Shown here one piece after another: positions 11,256 through 23,009 of a stretch of 64,000 nucleotides of DNA; the first letter of the stretch is position 1; every line of letters starts with the position of its first letter. Below the pieces are notes generated by a model. It was not told where the DNA came from. It worked only from the letters and a program-made list of their open reading frames with translations, and made no database searches. Source of the stretch: Pedinophyceae sp. YPF-701 (Eukaryota; Chlorophyta; Pedinophyceae); contig CAJZHL010000032.1 in assembly GCA_916048055.1 (NCBI GenBank), forward strand, positions 1,019,766-1,083,765, in the 5' to 3' direction. A program made the translations under genes and the position numbers.

Positions 11256-12602
11256 TCAACTGAGCGGCTGCTGCGTGCGGCGGTGTGGCTCGTCCGCGCG
11301 TGACGCCGCCGCGGCCTCGCCAGCGAGCTGGAACAAGGCCTGCGTCTCCTTGACCCTGGAGAACTCGATGCAGAACGCCTGCACCTCTATCCGCAGCGCG
11401 GCGGCGTCCACGGCCCCGCTGCGCACCAGTGCCGCCACAAACGCGCACACCAGCCGCACCATCCTGCACCGCGGACACGACGACGTTCCGGGCGTCACCG
11501 GCCTGCCCCGCGGCGCCAGGCTGCGCGCGCGCGGGGGGCCCTGCGGCGCACCTGTTCTGCATGAAGCGGTCCTGGATGTTGCCACACTGCGACATGCAGC
11601 GCGACAGGTACTGCTGCGTCGCATCCGCGGACACGTGCCCGCCGGATATCATGCGGTTCATCACCTCCATGGCCTGCACCGACAGCGCCGTCGCCGACGT
11701 GAGCCTGCGGAGAGCACACGGCGCCGCGCTGCATTCGTGGGTCGAAGAAGTGCGGTCGCTCCGCACGTGGGCTTCCGAGGAGGAAGGGTACGCGGCAGCG
11801 TGCAGCGCGGTACCGTCTCCCGGGCACTTCGAGGTGGCGTGGGCCGCCACGTGTGCGTGTACGCGTGCAGTGCACACGTGGTGTTTGCACGCAGCGCGGT
11901 CGGCGCGACCCGGCGCAGCGGCTGGCGAGGCGGAGGGCTGCGTTGGTCATCGCGCACCGTTCGAGGAACTGAGGGAGGAGGGGTGTCCCTGCCAGTCGGA
12001 CCAGGAAGGCGGTGGCCAGGGGGGGGTTGTGCTCGACCAGGGCCGGGAGCTCGCGCGGCGCGAGTCCGCAGCCGAGAGCGGCGTGGGCGGACCGCTCGAG
12101 GATCGCCAGCGCCGCCTCGTGCTGCTGCGGCGCGAGCGGGCCGTGGATTGCCTGCAGGGGGCGCGAGCCACGCATGGTGCGGTCACGAACGCCTCGCGCT
12201 GCTGACTCGGCCGAGGTCGTGCGATGGCGGGTCGCGACGAGAGGGACCAGGCGGGCTGCTAGCGGGCGGCCGGACCTTGACCATGGCCGCGCGGAGGGTG
12301 TCGCAGTCCTGCCCGCCCCACCCGTGCCACCAGACGAGCCGCATGTCCCGCTCCATGGAGCAGCAGAGGCCCACGCCCGGGAGAGAGGACTCGCGGGGGG
12401 TCGCAGGCATGATTGGCGGCGCCAGACGGATCCACGGCGGGCAGAGGGCGTGCGCGTCAGCGGGCAGCCCCGCGCCGCTGTCCGGTCGAGCCCCCGAGTG
12501 CTGCGCGAGACGCTCGAGGAGTTCGCGGGGAAGCTCGACGGCGCGGCCCGCTGGCCGTGCCAGAGGCGCTTGCACGGCGTGCGCGGACGCTTGTGGTGCC
12601 AT
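11256..12602 (-). CDS. CNOT11: CCR4-NOT complex subunit 11
   Basis: Subunit of the CCR4-NOT mRNA deadenylation complex. Exons 12602-12276, 12151-11958, 11704-11552 and 11463-11256 join with matching phases (0, 2, 2) into 293 residues. The diagnostic C-terminal block is clear: VQAMEVMNRM, then CMSQCGNIQDRFMQNR joined to MVRLVCAFVAALVRSGAVD, then IEVQAFCIEFSRVKE, which matches the family almost residue for residue. Upstream, LPALVEHNPPLATAFLVRL fits the conserved NP-x-x-A helix. The protein is shorter than animal CNOT11 (about 500 residues); the N-terminal repeats are poorly recognisable, so the first exon and start are less certain. The first donor is GTCCGG. Confidence 0.87.
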
Positions 12603-13602
12603 CTCAACGTCTGGTCGCCGCGCGCGGGCCCAACCGGCAGATTCAGCGCCCGGGACGCGAGATATGGGATCTCTAGATATGTGTCGTATGCTCGATTATG
12701 CGTTTGCCGCTTGAACTGCTTTTCCTACGCCACATTGTGCACGACATCATGATGTTCCATAGTCGCTGGGCTCTTGCAGCGCGAGGTGATCTCAAAGAGC
12801 TTGCGTTCCGGTCTCTCAATGACGTGCATTGCGCGAGGCAGCAGGCGCTCGGATCCCTCATGCCCACCGGGGGCGCATGGCGCCGTGGGGGGTGTGAAAC
12901 AGTGCCGCGCAACCGACTCCGTCGCTGCGACACCCGCGGGAGGCGACACCGCGCTCTGCACGACCGTGCTCGCATCCGCCGCGTCGCAGGAGACGCCCGT
13001 CGAGACGCCGTCGCGCGCGCGGAAGGTGTCCTGCGACACACCCGCCGGCACCCGCTTCCACGCAGCCCTCGCGGTACCTGACGTCGCCGTCAGGCTTTCC
13101 CCGTCTGCCGCAGGCAAGCATCTAGCGGCCGGGGACGCGCGACCGGCACACGTCGTCCGCCCCGTCCGGACCCCGCTTCCACGTGCGCAGGTTGAATGTC
13201 CGGGACGTGCGCGACGCGGGGGGGCGCTGTGTGGCCCGTGCGGACTGCTGCGGGGACGCGTGGACTCGGCGGCCGCGGGCCGGGCTCGTCGCGGCGCCGC
13301 ACACCTCGCGGTCGCTGCGTCTGACATGCGGCGCGCTGCGTTGATTGAGAGCCACGTCAGGGGGGCGCGGACGAGGGCTGGTTGGGCGCGGGGGGGCGCA
13401 CGAGCGCGCGAGTCGTGGCACCGGCGCGGGTCGGAGGGGTCGTTCGCGGGCGTTCACCGGCGCAGGAAGCACGCAACAAGTGTGGCGCTGGCTGGCCCAC
13501 ACGCCCAGCATTGCGGAGCAGCGGGGCTCGCACGAGCGATACCGAGGGGTGGAGACTGACGTGAGTCAGGGGCAGAGAGGGTGCATCTAGGCCGTCGCGA
13601 GC
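12603..13602. other. Long divergent intergenic region
   Basis: About 1 kb between CNOT11 (-) and the TPR gene (+). A 200-codon minus-strand frame at 13327-12725 has plausible splice-like sites but no recognisable domain, so no gene is called. It should contain both promoters. Confidence 0.35.
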
Positions 13603-14569
13603 ATGCGGAGCTGCCTGGCCGGCCGGCCCGTGGTGCAGCGGGCGGCGATCGCCCGGCAACCGCGCGCCCTGGTCCTGCGCACGCGCGCGAGCGCCGAGGC
13701 GCGGGCCAAGCTCGACGAGGGACGCAAGCTGTTCGACGCCGGTGAGCGACGGCCGCTCGCAGCCCTCGCGGTCGGCGTCGGGCCCCGCAGAGCACCCAGC
13801 GCTGATATCCATCCCCTCCGGGCGCAACCTCGGACTTTTTCGCGCGACTCCCAGATGAACTTGCACTCTCCATGCGACAAACGACGCGTCGCGCCCATGA
13901 CTGGTGACCTTTGTCGCTTGGTGCCGCCTGGGGCTCGAGGGCATCAGGCAGCTGTGGTGTGATGGTTCGGGGCCCCGGCGTCGCGCGCGTGCAGGAGACC
14001 GCATGGGCGCGATCCGCATGTACGACGAGGTGATCGAGGCGGGGCCTACCCCGGAGCAGGTCCAGGAGGCGCTGTACAGCGCGACGTGCTGCCACGCGTC
14101 GTTTGGCGACATCGAGCTGGCCAAGATGACGCTCCGGGACGCGGTCGCCGCGGGGCTCGACTTCGAGGCCGCGGTGAAGAACGAGGAGTGGGTGCCCCTG
14201 ATCGCGTCGACGCAGTGCAAGATCCAGCTGCGCAACTTCAGCAAGGCGGTGGCCAAGCAGACGCGCGCCGGCGCGGGGCCCGCGACGGACGAGCAGAAGG
14301 CGATGCAGAAGAGCCAGGGCATCACGCCGAAGCGCCAGGCGCCCGCGTACAAGCCCTCGCTGTCGGGCGACGCGTCCCTGCAGGACCGCCTGCGCGACGC
14401 CAACGAGCGCGGGGACGTGAGCGAGCTCCTCGCGACCGACATGGGCGAGGGGCTCGACACCTCCCTCGGCGCCATCGCGCGCCGCGTCGCGATCCTCCTG
14501 CTCGTGCTCACCGTCTCGGGGGTCGTGATGTGGTACGCGGGCCTGGCACTGCTCTTCCCACAGGGGTAG
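13603..14569 (+). CDS. TPR-like protein with C-terminal membrane anchor, probably plastid
   Basis: Exons 13603-13741 and 13995-14569 join in phase 1 (GTGAGC...GTGCAG) to give 237 residues. Residues 1-30 are Arg/Ala/Ser-rich with LRTRASAEARAKL, resembling a plastid transit peptide. Two tetratricopeptide-like helical pairs follow: ARAKLDEGRKLFDAG with GAIRMYDEVIEAG, then EALYSATCCHASFGDIELA with LRDAVAAGLDF. A polar linker leads to one C-terminal transmembrane helix, AILLLVLTVSGVVMWYAGL. The layout recalls thylakoid TPR assembly factors such as LPA1, but this protein is shorter and I cannot assign orthology. A scaffold role in photosystem or membrane-protein assembly is only an inference from architecture. 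Confidence 0.72.
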
Positions 14570-14832
14570 CGCGTCAGGGCGAGGCGCGCAGTGTGACGGC
14601 TGGCGCGAGCGCCCGGGGTCGCGGTCCGTTGCAGGCCTCACAGCTCTCAAAGAGGGGGGGGTGTTGGCGGTACAGGAAGAATGCAGGGGGCAAAATTGTG
14701 GCTACCAACAGCGCGGTGCGTGCGCCGCGCTGCAGGGGACGGATGCGGAACGGTGCGGGTGGGGGGGCCTGTGCCGCCAGGGGGGTGCACCGCGGTGGGA
14801 AGCAGCGTCCACCGCCGGCGGGCCGCAGGAGC

Positions 14833-16478
14833 TCACTGCTCCTTCCCGGCGGCCTTCTCCGGGCGCGGCGCCTTGCTCGTGTCCCCCTTGAGCTGCGCCG
14901 CGGCGCTGGAGCCCACGATGATCGCCGCGCCGACCCACCCGGCGGCGCCCCAGCGCTCGTCCAGGAGCACCCACGCGAACATCGCGCCCCACAGAGGCTC
15001 GGCGGTGTAGATCAGCGCGGCGAGCGGCGCCGACACCTCCTTCAGCGACTCCATCTCGATCCACAGCGTCAGGGCGGTGGTCGCGAGGCCCATGTACGCG
15101 ATCTGCCACCACGGCACCTGCGCCGCGGCGCTGGTCACGGCCTCGACGGCGCCCTCGGGCGCTGTCAGCAGGCCGGCGATCTCGGGCACGCACGCGACCG
15201 TCGACGCGCCGGCCAGCACCGCCAGCTGGACGGCCATGAGCGCGAGCGTGTCCTCGAACCGCGCGGTGATGGACTCGGTGCGGAACTTGTGCACGCCAAA
15301 CAGCACCGCCGACACGACGCACCAAATGTCGCCCGAGTTGGGCGGCGCGGACGTGGGGTCGCCCACGAGCAGCGACACGCCGAAGATGGCTGCGGGGGCG
15401 CGGGCGGGGGGGCGGGGGGTGAGGGTGCGGTGCGCGAGGGTGCGGAGAGAGAAGGAGGAGTAGATAGATAGGGTCTTTTGATTGATCGGTGGCTGGATCG
15501 ATATGGTTTAGGAGGACGGGGGGTTGGGTGCGCTCACCTGCGGCGGCAGCGGCCCAGGTCGACCCGGCGATCTTGCGCCCCGAGAGGCCGACGAGGATGG
15601 GCACGGTGAGCACGGTGAAGGTGCCCGTGAACGCCCCGCGGCTCGCGTCCGTCTCCGCGAGCCCGACGGCCTGCGCGGTGTACCCAATGAAGAGCCACAG
15701 CCCGAGCTCGAACGCGGCCTTCCGCATCTCCGGGTCGCGCAGCCCGCGCGCCGCCGCGCCCGCGAACGGCAGCGCGGCGAGCCCGAACCGCAGCGCGTTG
15801 ACCCCGTCGGGCGACAGGATCCCGGACTCGACCTCCTTGATCACCACCTGGTTGCTCCCGAACAGCGCCGCGCCGAGGTTGAGCAGCAGCATGCCCTTGA
15901 GGGACCCCTGCGGGGGCGGGGGCGCGGGGCGCGGCGCGGGTCGGCGCGGGAGGGCGCGGCGTGCGCGGCGCGGCGGTGGTAGGCTATGGGCCAAGGGCGC
16001 TGCGAGAGCCACTCACACACAGCGGGCGTGGCGGCGCGGGCCGCGCGGGGGGCCGCGCGGGCGCCGGAAGGCATAGTCCCGGCGGGGCCATGCGATCGCG
16101 GCGCGCGGGGCCGCGTGCGGGGCCCGTGCGGCGCGGGCGCGGGCGCACCTGGAGGAGCTTCTCGGCGCGGTCGCCCGCGCGCTCGCTGACGTCCGCGAGC
16201 TCGTCCGCGGCGCCGTCCGGCTCGCGGGGCGGGAGCTTGCGGGCGCGCTCGATGGACTCCGCGACCGCGGCCGAGTCCCCGGCGGGCGTGGAGGGCTGCG
16301 CCGCATCCTGCACGGGCACGGCGCTGCGCAGCTCCTCGAGCTCGGCCCCGGAGGGGGCGCCGTCGGAGCGTTCCGCCTGGTCCACGGCGTTCTTGAGGTC
16401 CTCGGCGGGCTTCTGCTCGACCGCGGCGTCGCCGGAGGTGGGCTGCAGTCGCGCGGGCGCAGGGTGTGTGGGAGCCAT
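14833..16478 (-). CDS. EamA/DMT-family membrane transporter
   Basis: Drug/metabolite transporter with two EamA repeats; plant relatives include plastid and plasma-membrane exporters, and the substrate here is unknown. Exons 16478-16149, 15907-15538 and 15389-14833 join in phases 0 and 1 to give 418 residues. Residues 1-110 are acidic and hydrophilic, possibly transit plus linker. The first repeat begins SLKGMLLLNLGAALFGSNQV and continues FELGLWLFIGYTAQAVGLAE. The second begins SGDIWCVVSAVLFGVHKFR and ends with AEPLWGAMFAWVLLDERWG, the conserved P-x-x-A-x-x-x-x-W-x-x-x-x-E pattern. The C-terminus is Lys-rich. An upstream in-frame Met at 16631 would add an Arg-rich leader. It is convergent with the TPR gene. 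Confidence 0.86.
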
Positions 16479-17283
16479 CAACCACACGACGGCGAAACGG
16501 CGCGGCGGGGCGCGGCCGAGCGGGTTCGCCCGGCTGCGGCTGGCTGAATTATTCCCAAAAACATAATTGGCTGGAAATACGCGGCGCGCGCCGGCCGGGG
16601 CGCGCTGGCCGAGCCGCCCAACTGGTGGCAAAAGCAGGGAGCGCCCTTTGCGGGCTGTGCGCGTCGTTCGAGCGCGCGCAGGCTCACCTTCACCGCGCGC
16701 AGCGCCGAGTGCTGCAAATTGAGGCGACTGGGGCGCACAGTTGCGCCCCTGTTGCCCCCCCGGATCCCCGTCGCGCGATTGGGCAGAGCTCTGCGAGACG
16801 CGGCGGAGGGTCGGATATGTGGGCGCGCGACGGGCGTCGGCGACGCGAACGGCCGAAACGTGCGAAGCGGTGGCGAGAACGCGCGGGGCGGGGCCCGCCT
16901 CGCAGCCGATGCATCACGGCCGCGAAGCCCACCTGGTGCGCAGCGACGCGACGCGCGTGGCCGTGCGGCCCGAGCAGACACACATCGTCTCGCCCCCCAT
17001 CATCGTTGTGCCTGATCAGTGCAAGCCAACGAAGTGCGGACGCGCGCGCCTACGCGACCCCCTGGCCCGCGGAGGCGACTCGGGCTACCAGTACGACCGC
17101 TCCTGACACGACCGCGGGGGACTCTCACTCCCACGGGGGGGCGCCCCTGGGACGCCACGCAGCGCGCAGCGCGACGCACGCACTCGGCAACCACGGCGGA
17201 CTCGTCGGATCCACCGCGGTGAGTCCCCGCGTCGCCCCGGACGGCAGCGTCACATGCGCAGTCCAGTACGCGCGCGCGGCGGG
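16479..17283. other. Intergenic region
   Basis: Upstream of the transporter and downstream of the large minus-strand gene. A local AT-rich patch lies near 16545-16570, just upstream of the transporter start, and could mark its core promoter. No gene is seen. Confidence 0.35.
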
Positions 17284-20200
17284 CTAGTTGCCCCCGGACG
17301 GCCCCGCGCTGGCGCCCCGCGCCCGCTCGAAGAACTCCTTGAACGACTTGATGTTCTTCGCCGCCACCGCGCTCTGTCCCGGCTCCACCTTGGGCATGTC
17401 GCCGACGCCGCGGCCCACGCCCGCCGCCGCCGGCTCCTTGCGCGCCGGCACGCCCTCGCCCCGCAGCCCGCCGCCGCGCCGCTCCAGCGCCTCGCCCGCG
17501 CGCACCAGCGCCGACTCCAGCACGGCCACGCGCTCCGTCGCCAGCCGCCCCACGCGCGCCTCCGCCTCGGCCGCCTCCGCCCGCGCCTCCGCCGCGCGCC
17601 GCGCGTCCTCCGCGCCCGCCAGCTGCTCCAGCAGCGCCCGCACCGCGCTCGCCTCCTCCGCCCCGCTGTCGCTCCCGCCCTCCTTCTGCCCCGCCCACCC
17701 CAACACCTCCGCAGGCGTCGGCGGCACGCTCCCCCCGCGCGCCGGCGAGCCCCCCGCGCGCGGCGGCGCCCCCGGCGCGCCCCCTGCGTCCACCGCGTCC
17801 CCGTCCGCGTCCGGCCACCCCTCCTGGGACGCGCAGATCGCCACCACGTCCTCCTCCGTGAGCAGCCCCGCGTCCACCATCACGCCCAGGAGACCGCGCT
17901 GCTGGAACGACGCCTGCGCGCGGACCTGCATCAGCCGCTCCTGCAGCGACACCACCATCCGCGCGAGCTCCTCCTGCACAGCCGCGCACGAAACGCACCG
18001 CGCCCGCGCGCCGTCAGCACAGGGCGCGCAGAACACGCGCGACGCCGCACGTCCCCGCAGCGCACGTCGTTGCAGCGGCGCGTGGAAGCGCACCTGGACC
18101 TCGGACGCCGTCGGCGGCGGCACCCCGCGCCGGAGGTTGGTCCTGCAGCACCGCCGCTCGGCCTCGTCGATGACCTCCGGGACCGACCGCGGGCGCTCCT
18201 CCGCCGCGGGGTGGCGCGCCATGCTCCGCGTCACGTCCGACGCGCGCCGCTCGGGGCTGTCCCCGTTCGGCGACACGGGCAGCACCGAGGCGTCGGGCGT
18301 GGCGGGCACGTCGGCCAGAGCGCGCCCCGCGTCGCGCAGGAGGCCCGGCGTGGCGCGCTCGATGCGCGACCGGACGTCGAGCGCCGCGCGCCCGCTCGCG
18401 CCGCCGCGGACGAGTTCCTGGTTCTGCAGCCACAGCTGCGCGTAGTGCCGCTGCAGGATGTGCAGGTCGCGCGCCCACCGCCGCGCCGCCGCCTCGTGCC
18501 GCCGCGCGAGCGCCTCCGCCCGCGCCACGCGCTCGTCGTACTCTGCGCCGCGCCGCCGAGGTCGCCGCGAGTGAGCGATGCAGCTGCGCGCGTGACAGGG
18601 CGAGGGCAAAGAAGGAAGGGGGGAGGGCGGTTGCACACGTGCCTGGGCCCGCGTCGTCGTCGTCGGCGCGCTCGTCCATCGTCCGGAGCGACTTCTGCCA
18701 GGTCTTCCGCCACGCGAGCCCCCCGTACGTCCGCGGCCCGACCTCGGGGTCGTATCCGTCAGCCACGCGGGTGCCCGGGCCGGGAGTCGCCGCCGGGATC
18801 CGGCTGTCCGGCCGCAGCGACGTCGACTTGTTCCACACCGGCCGCTCGTCCACCGCGAGCGCCGGCGGGCGCTGCCGCGGCGCCGACGCGTACCTGCGCT
18901 CCCCGTCGTACCTGCGCTCCCCGTCGTACGCCCCCGCTGGCCGCGCCCCGCGCGCCGTGAGCGCGCCGCCGCCGTCGCGCCGCGGGTCCGCCGACGGCGC
19001 CCCGCGCGCGCCCGTGCGGTCCGTCAGCGGCCCCTCCTCCGCGCGGCTCCGCTCCGCCACCTCCGCCATGTCCAGCGTCATGCCAGTGTACGACGGCACG
19101 ACGTCGCGCGGCGGCCGGGCGGGGACCGCGGGGCCGTCCATGTCGAGCCTGCGCGGGACGGCGCCGCCCGTGCCCGGCGTGACCACGGACCGCACGCCTG
19201 GGTGGACGGAGTCGGCGTCCGACTTGCGCAGCGAGGCCACCCACTGCTCGGGGGTGTGCGGGCCGTGGCGCTGCTTGCCGGGGCTCGTGATGCGCATGTC
19301 CTCGCGCGGGGAGAGCCGACGCATCGTCGTGCGCGCGGGCGACGTCGCCGGCGGCGCCGTGGAGAAGGGGCTGAGCGGGGGGGTCACGCGCCGCGCCCCC
19401 GTGTCGGGCACCGACCACGTCAGCTTCGGGGCCGGCGGCGGCGGGGCCGCCTGCGCGGCCAACGCCGTGACGTCGCCGGGGCCGGGCGAGCCCGTCCTGC
19501 GCGCCTGCCGCGCGGAGGGCGCGGGCGGCGGGCCGGCGGCCCCCGGCCTGCCGTCCGGGCTGCGCTGCAAGCGGCTCTCCGCCTCCGCGATGACGCGAAG
19601 GTACTTGGTGGTCGCGGGGTTCCCGGCGGAGGAGGACGCCCCCGCGTGCGCCCCCGTGTCCTCCGAGTCGTCGTCCCCGGGCACCTGACTCATGCTCACC
19701 GACGGCAGGCGGTACAACGTCCCCGCCTGGCCCGTGCCGCGCCGCGTGAGTGACCGGCCGCGGTCGGTCGGCGGCCGCCCCGCGCTGTAGTCCTCGTCCG
19801 ACTGCGACGCGAACGCCCCCCCGCGCACCAGCCCGTCCGAGGGGGGGTCTCCTTCCTCGGGGATCCTAGACACCCCCCCGCCCTGCTGCGACCGCGACGC
19901 GCCGTCCGCGGCCGCCCACGACGACGACCGCCCCGGCAGCGCGCTCTGCCCCCCCCGCGCGCCCTCCGCGGGCTCCCCGCGCGGCGCCTCCCAGCGCGCT
20001 GCGGCGCCTCCGCCCCGCGCGCGCCCGGCTGCTCCGACCGCGTCCGCCCCAGCGGCGGCCGCTCCTCCGTCGAGTCCTTCGCCGCCCACGCCACCGCCAG
20101 GCTGTCCAGCTCCTTGTCCGACAGCGACACCCCCGCCACCGCCGCCGCCGCCGCCAACGCCGACCCCGCCGTCTTGCGCGTCACGCGCGGGACCACCTGC

Positions 20201-20996
20201 GGCCCCACGCCCTTCCCATCCCTCCCCGCGCTCCCGCTCGCCGACGCGCCCCGTTCCGCCCGCTCCCCGCTCCGAGGCTGCAAGCACACAAACACACACA
20301 CGAGGGGCGCGCGGCGCGTTCGGTCCGGGGCGGCTCGCCGCGGCGCTGCGTCGACGCGGGCACGTCCGCGGCGGTCCACGCGCGCACCTGGGAGGGGATG
20401 ACGTGCACGAGGCGGTGCTGGGGCGACTCTGCCACCGCGTGGCCCTCCATGGACGCCCGGGCCTCCGCGCGCTCCCGGTGGTCCATGACCTCCGCCGACC
20501 ACGACACGCCGCCCTTGTTCAGCCGGAACGGCGACTCCGCGGCGGACTCGCCCGCCCCGTCCCCCGCGGCGTGGTCCTGCCGCGCGGTCGCCGGCGCGCT
20601 GACGCTCTCCTCGCCCGCCGCCCGCGCCGTCTCGAGCGCGTCGTCCCCCGCGGCGCTGTCCTGCCCCGGCTCCGCTGGTCCACGGCGGCCGCTTGGGCCC
20701 GCGGACGGCCCCGCGGCGCCCCCGCCGCCGTCGCCGTGCGAGGCAGATGTGTCGCCGGTGCCCAGGGACAGGGAGCTCATGTCCAGGGCTTGGCGGGCAA
20801 TGTCGCGTTCCGCGAGGGGCTTGCCGTTCGAGTTCAGGATGTCCTGTCCGCGCGCCTCCTCGGCGGTCCTCGCCACCGCCTTGCCCACATCGGCGAGGGT
20901 GGTCTGCTCCGAGACCACGCCCATGCGCTGGAGGTGCCCGCGCATGAGCAGCAGGACGTCGTCGGGGACCTCGCTCTCCTTGCCGGTACCCGGCAT
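17284..20996 (-). CDS. Large unrecognised disordered / coiled-coil protein
   Basis: I do not recognise this family. Supported exons are 20996-20388, 20277-18639, 18583-18094 and 17973-17284, for about 1,140 residues. The N-terminus is an ordered-looking helical stretch (DDVLLLMRGHLQRMGVV). A long Pro/Ser/Arg/Asp-rich, probably disordered region follows, with a tandem YDGERRYDGERRY. Then come coiled-coil segments (YDERVARAEALARRHEAAAR, SFQQRGLLGVMVDAGLL, an Ala/Glu-rich heptad region) and a basic tail KNIKSFKEFFERARG. In the second exon the coding-looking frame changes by one base around 19985-20015 without usable splice sites, suggesting an indel. The intron 18093-17974 stays open in frame; if retained it would add a Cys cluster. 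Cytoskeletal or centrosomal function would be a guess. Confidence 0.6.
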
Positions 20997-22605
20997 GGCC
21001 GAGCTTCCTGCGACGGGCGCGGCGCCGCCGCTGACGTCCCGGCGCGCCGCAACGGGCGCCTCGATTCAATTCCTCAGCGACCCGGAGCCTCCGCCCGCGC
21101 TGCTCAGACGACGCGCGCCGCTGCCAGCGCCATGAAACGCTGACTGGGTGAGGTGGGACCCGAGAAATGGCCACGCGAGCGCGGCGGGGAGGCCATGGAG
21201 GCGCGGACGCGACGGTGTTGAGGCTGGTCCCCGCCGACAGCAACCCCGCGGTATGACCGGCTCCCTCTCGCTTTTCCGGAACGGTTCCGGAGGTGCGGCG
21301 ACGATTCACGTGCCAGAGGGACCGGAACGCAATGCGCGGCGGCGCGGATCACTCTGACTGAACCGGCGCCGTGCCATAACAGTGACGTGCAGGGGTGGCA
21401 ACTCCCGCCAGGCACGCAGGGGCTGGACGCGCGCGCACGGCTGGGGCTGCGCGCCGGGGCGACGCCCGCCGCTGCTCCGCGGCACTGGATCACGCGGCTC
21501 GCGACGTCGGCTCAGTGCGGGCCTGTCATGCCGCACGCAGCGCCGTGTGGATGGATGCGCCCGCGCACGTCGCAGGTGGCCGGGTCGCGATGGAGAATCC
21601 GAGCTCCCCGCAGCACACGCAGTGCCCTGCCGCGCCGCTGCAGCCCAGGCGGCTGCGGCTGGCGGCTTTGACACGGGACTGACGGCGCTGGTGCGGGCTG
21701 CGCGCGCGTCCGTGCTCCGGAGCAGCATCGAGGACGACGTGCGCTGCGAGGGATCCGCGGGCGTGCTCGGCGGGACTTGGCGTGGCGTCCGGTGTGCGAA
21801 CTGCCCCGCGCTCTCCGGGCCACATGGCGGCCCTGTGTGGGCGGGGCGGGCCGCGCGACAGCGCGTCTGGGGCGTGGAGACGGGAGGTGCGCGTCGGGAG
21901 GAGTGATTGTGACATCGACGGGGCGGAGATACCTCCGTTGCAACGCGCGCCGTGCGTCGTCGCGGGTGTGGTGCACCTCAGCAGGGGCTCGCCGGCGCTC
22001 GGAGGCGCCACACGTCCGGATCCTTCGATGGACCCCCCGTGCAGTTCAGATTCATGCTTCAGATCGTTTGGAGGTGACAGGCGTGATTGGGCTTCGCATG
22101 TTGGGCGGCTACCCGGTATTACAAATGGCAATGGCTGTCGGGGGGGCGAAGATGGGCGGAGCGCGACCCCGGCCCGGCCCCACTCTCGGTTCCCTCTGGC
22201 TCAGAGCGAGTGAGGATCACCAGGGGCATCGAGATTCCACCGTCCGATCACCGTACCTCGTCCCGCGCTGCGAAGGCCGTTGCTCTTCAACTAACGCGCA
22301 GTTTCGCCCCGAGAAGGCACAGAAACGGTCCCCCGCCGTGCGGGTACCGACGAACTGTCTGCTCTGACGCGAGTTGCCGCCACATCAGGGCAGGAACACC
22401 GCTGTCCAGGTGCGCGGCTGCCGACGTGTTTCATCGCTCTCCTTCCCGCCGAGGGACGCACTGCGCGTCTATATGTCGACCTCAGCATCCCCGATGACGC
22501 TCAAATGCACTTGCTGACCCGCTGGGCGCCCTCGGCTCCTGCACCGTGCCCTGCAGGGTCCAAGTCGGAGGCAAGGGAAGCAGCAGTGGAACCCCGTGCG
22601 GCCGA
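20997..22605. other. Long stretch without a confident gene
   Basis: Open frames on both strands lack recognisable domains. Plus-strand pieces near 21655-21790 and 22070-22150 look locally protein-like (for example a hydrophobic GVIGLRMLGGYPVLQMAMAV), but no consistent exon chain was found. These could be exons of the small gene that follows, or chance. Confidence 0.3.
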
Positions 22606-22833
22606 ATGTCCCTCGCCGCGTCGCTGCGCTGGCTCTCTCGGCCAGGATGGCGAACCCTTGGCGCTGGGTTCGCAGTGGGCGGGCTGGTGGACTGCCTCCT
22701 GGAGGACGTGCTCCTGCCGCGCGCCAGGCAGCATCAGTGGCGGTTCGCCGCGCGAAACGTCCCGGGGAGCTTCACGTGGCAGACGGGCGACAGCGCCTCT
22801 GCGTTCCGAGAGCTCAAGCTGGAGGAGCAGTAG
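22606..22833 (+). CDS. Possible small membrane protein (75 aa), unrecognised
   Basis: Short frame MSLAASLRWLSRPGWRTLG... with one hydrophobic segment, LGAGFAVGGLVDCLLEDVLL, then a polar tail ending RELKLEEQ. The amino-acid mix is more balanced than in surrounding GC-driven frames, which is the only reason to list it. It may be the last exon of a longer gene whose upstream exons I could not resolve. No family recognised. Confidence 0.28.
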   Translation: MSLAASLRWLSRPGWRTLGAGFAVGGLVDCLLEDVLLPRARQHQWRFAARNVPGSFTWQTGDSASAFRELKLEEQ

Positions 22834-23009
22834 CGGCCCGGGCGCGCTCGCCGGTCCGCGACACGCCCCCCTGCGCCCAGCCTCGCACGTCTACATACTT
22901 GCCGGACGGGAGGGGCGCAGACAGACTCGACAGCCGTGGACGGCAGAATCATGTGACTTGGTAGCCAGCACGCGCTCATGCGCGTTCACACCGCCGCGCG
23001 CGCGGCCCG

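Noticed and set aside
12725-13327. Minus-strand gene of 200 residues between CNOT11 and the TPR gene
   Set aside because: Splice-like sites exist, but there is no domain, and low-complexity Arg/Ala/Ser composition matches background.
21382-22367. Multi-exon plus-strand gene leading into the 75-residue frame
   Set aside because: Some pieces look protein-like, but I could not build a chain with consistent phases or family similarity.
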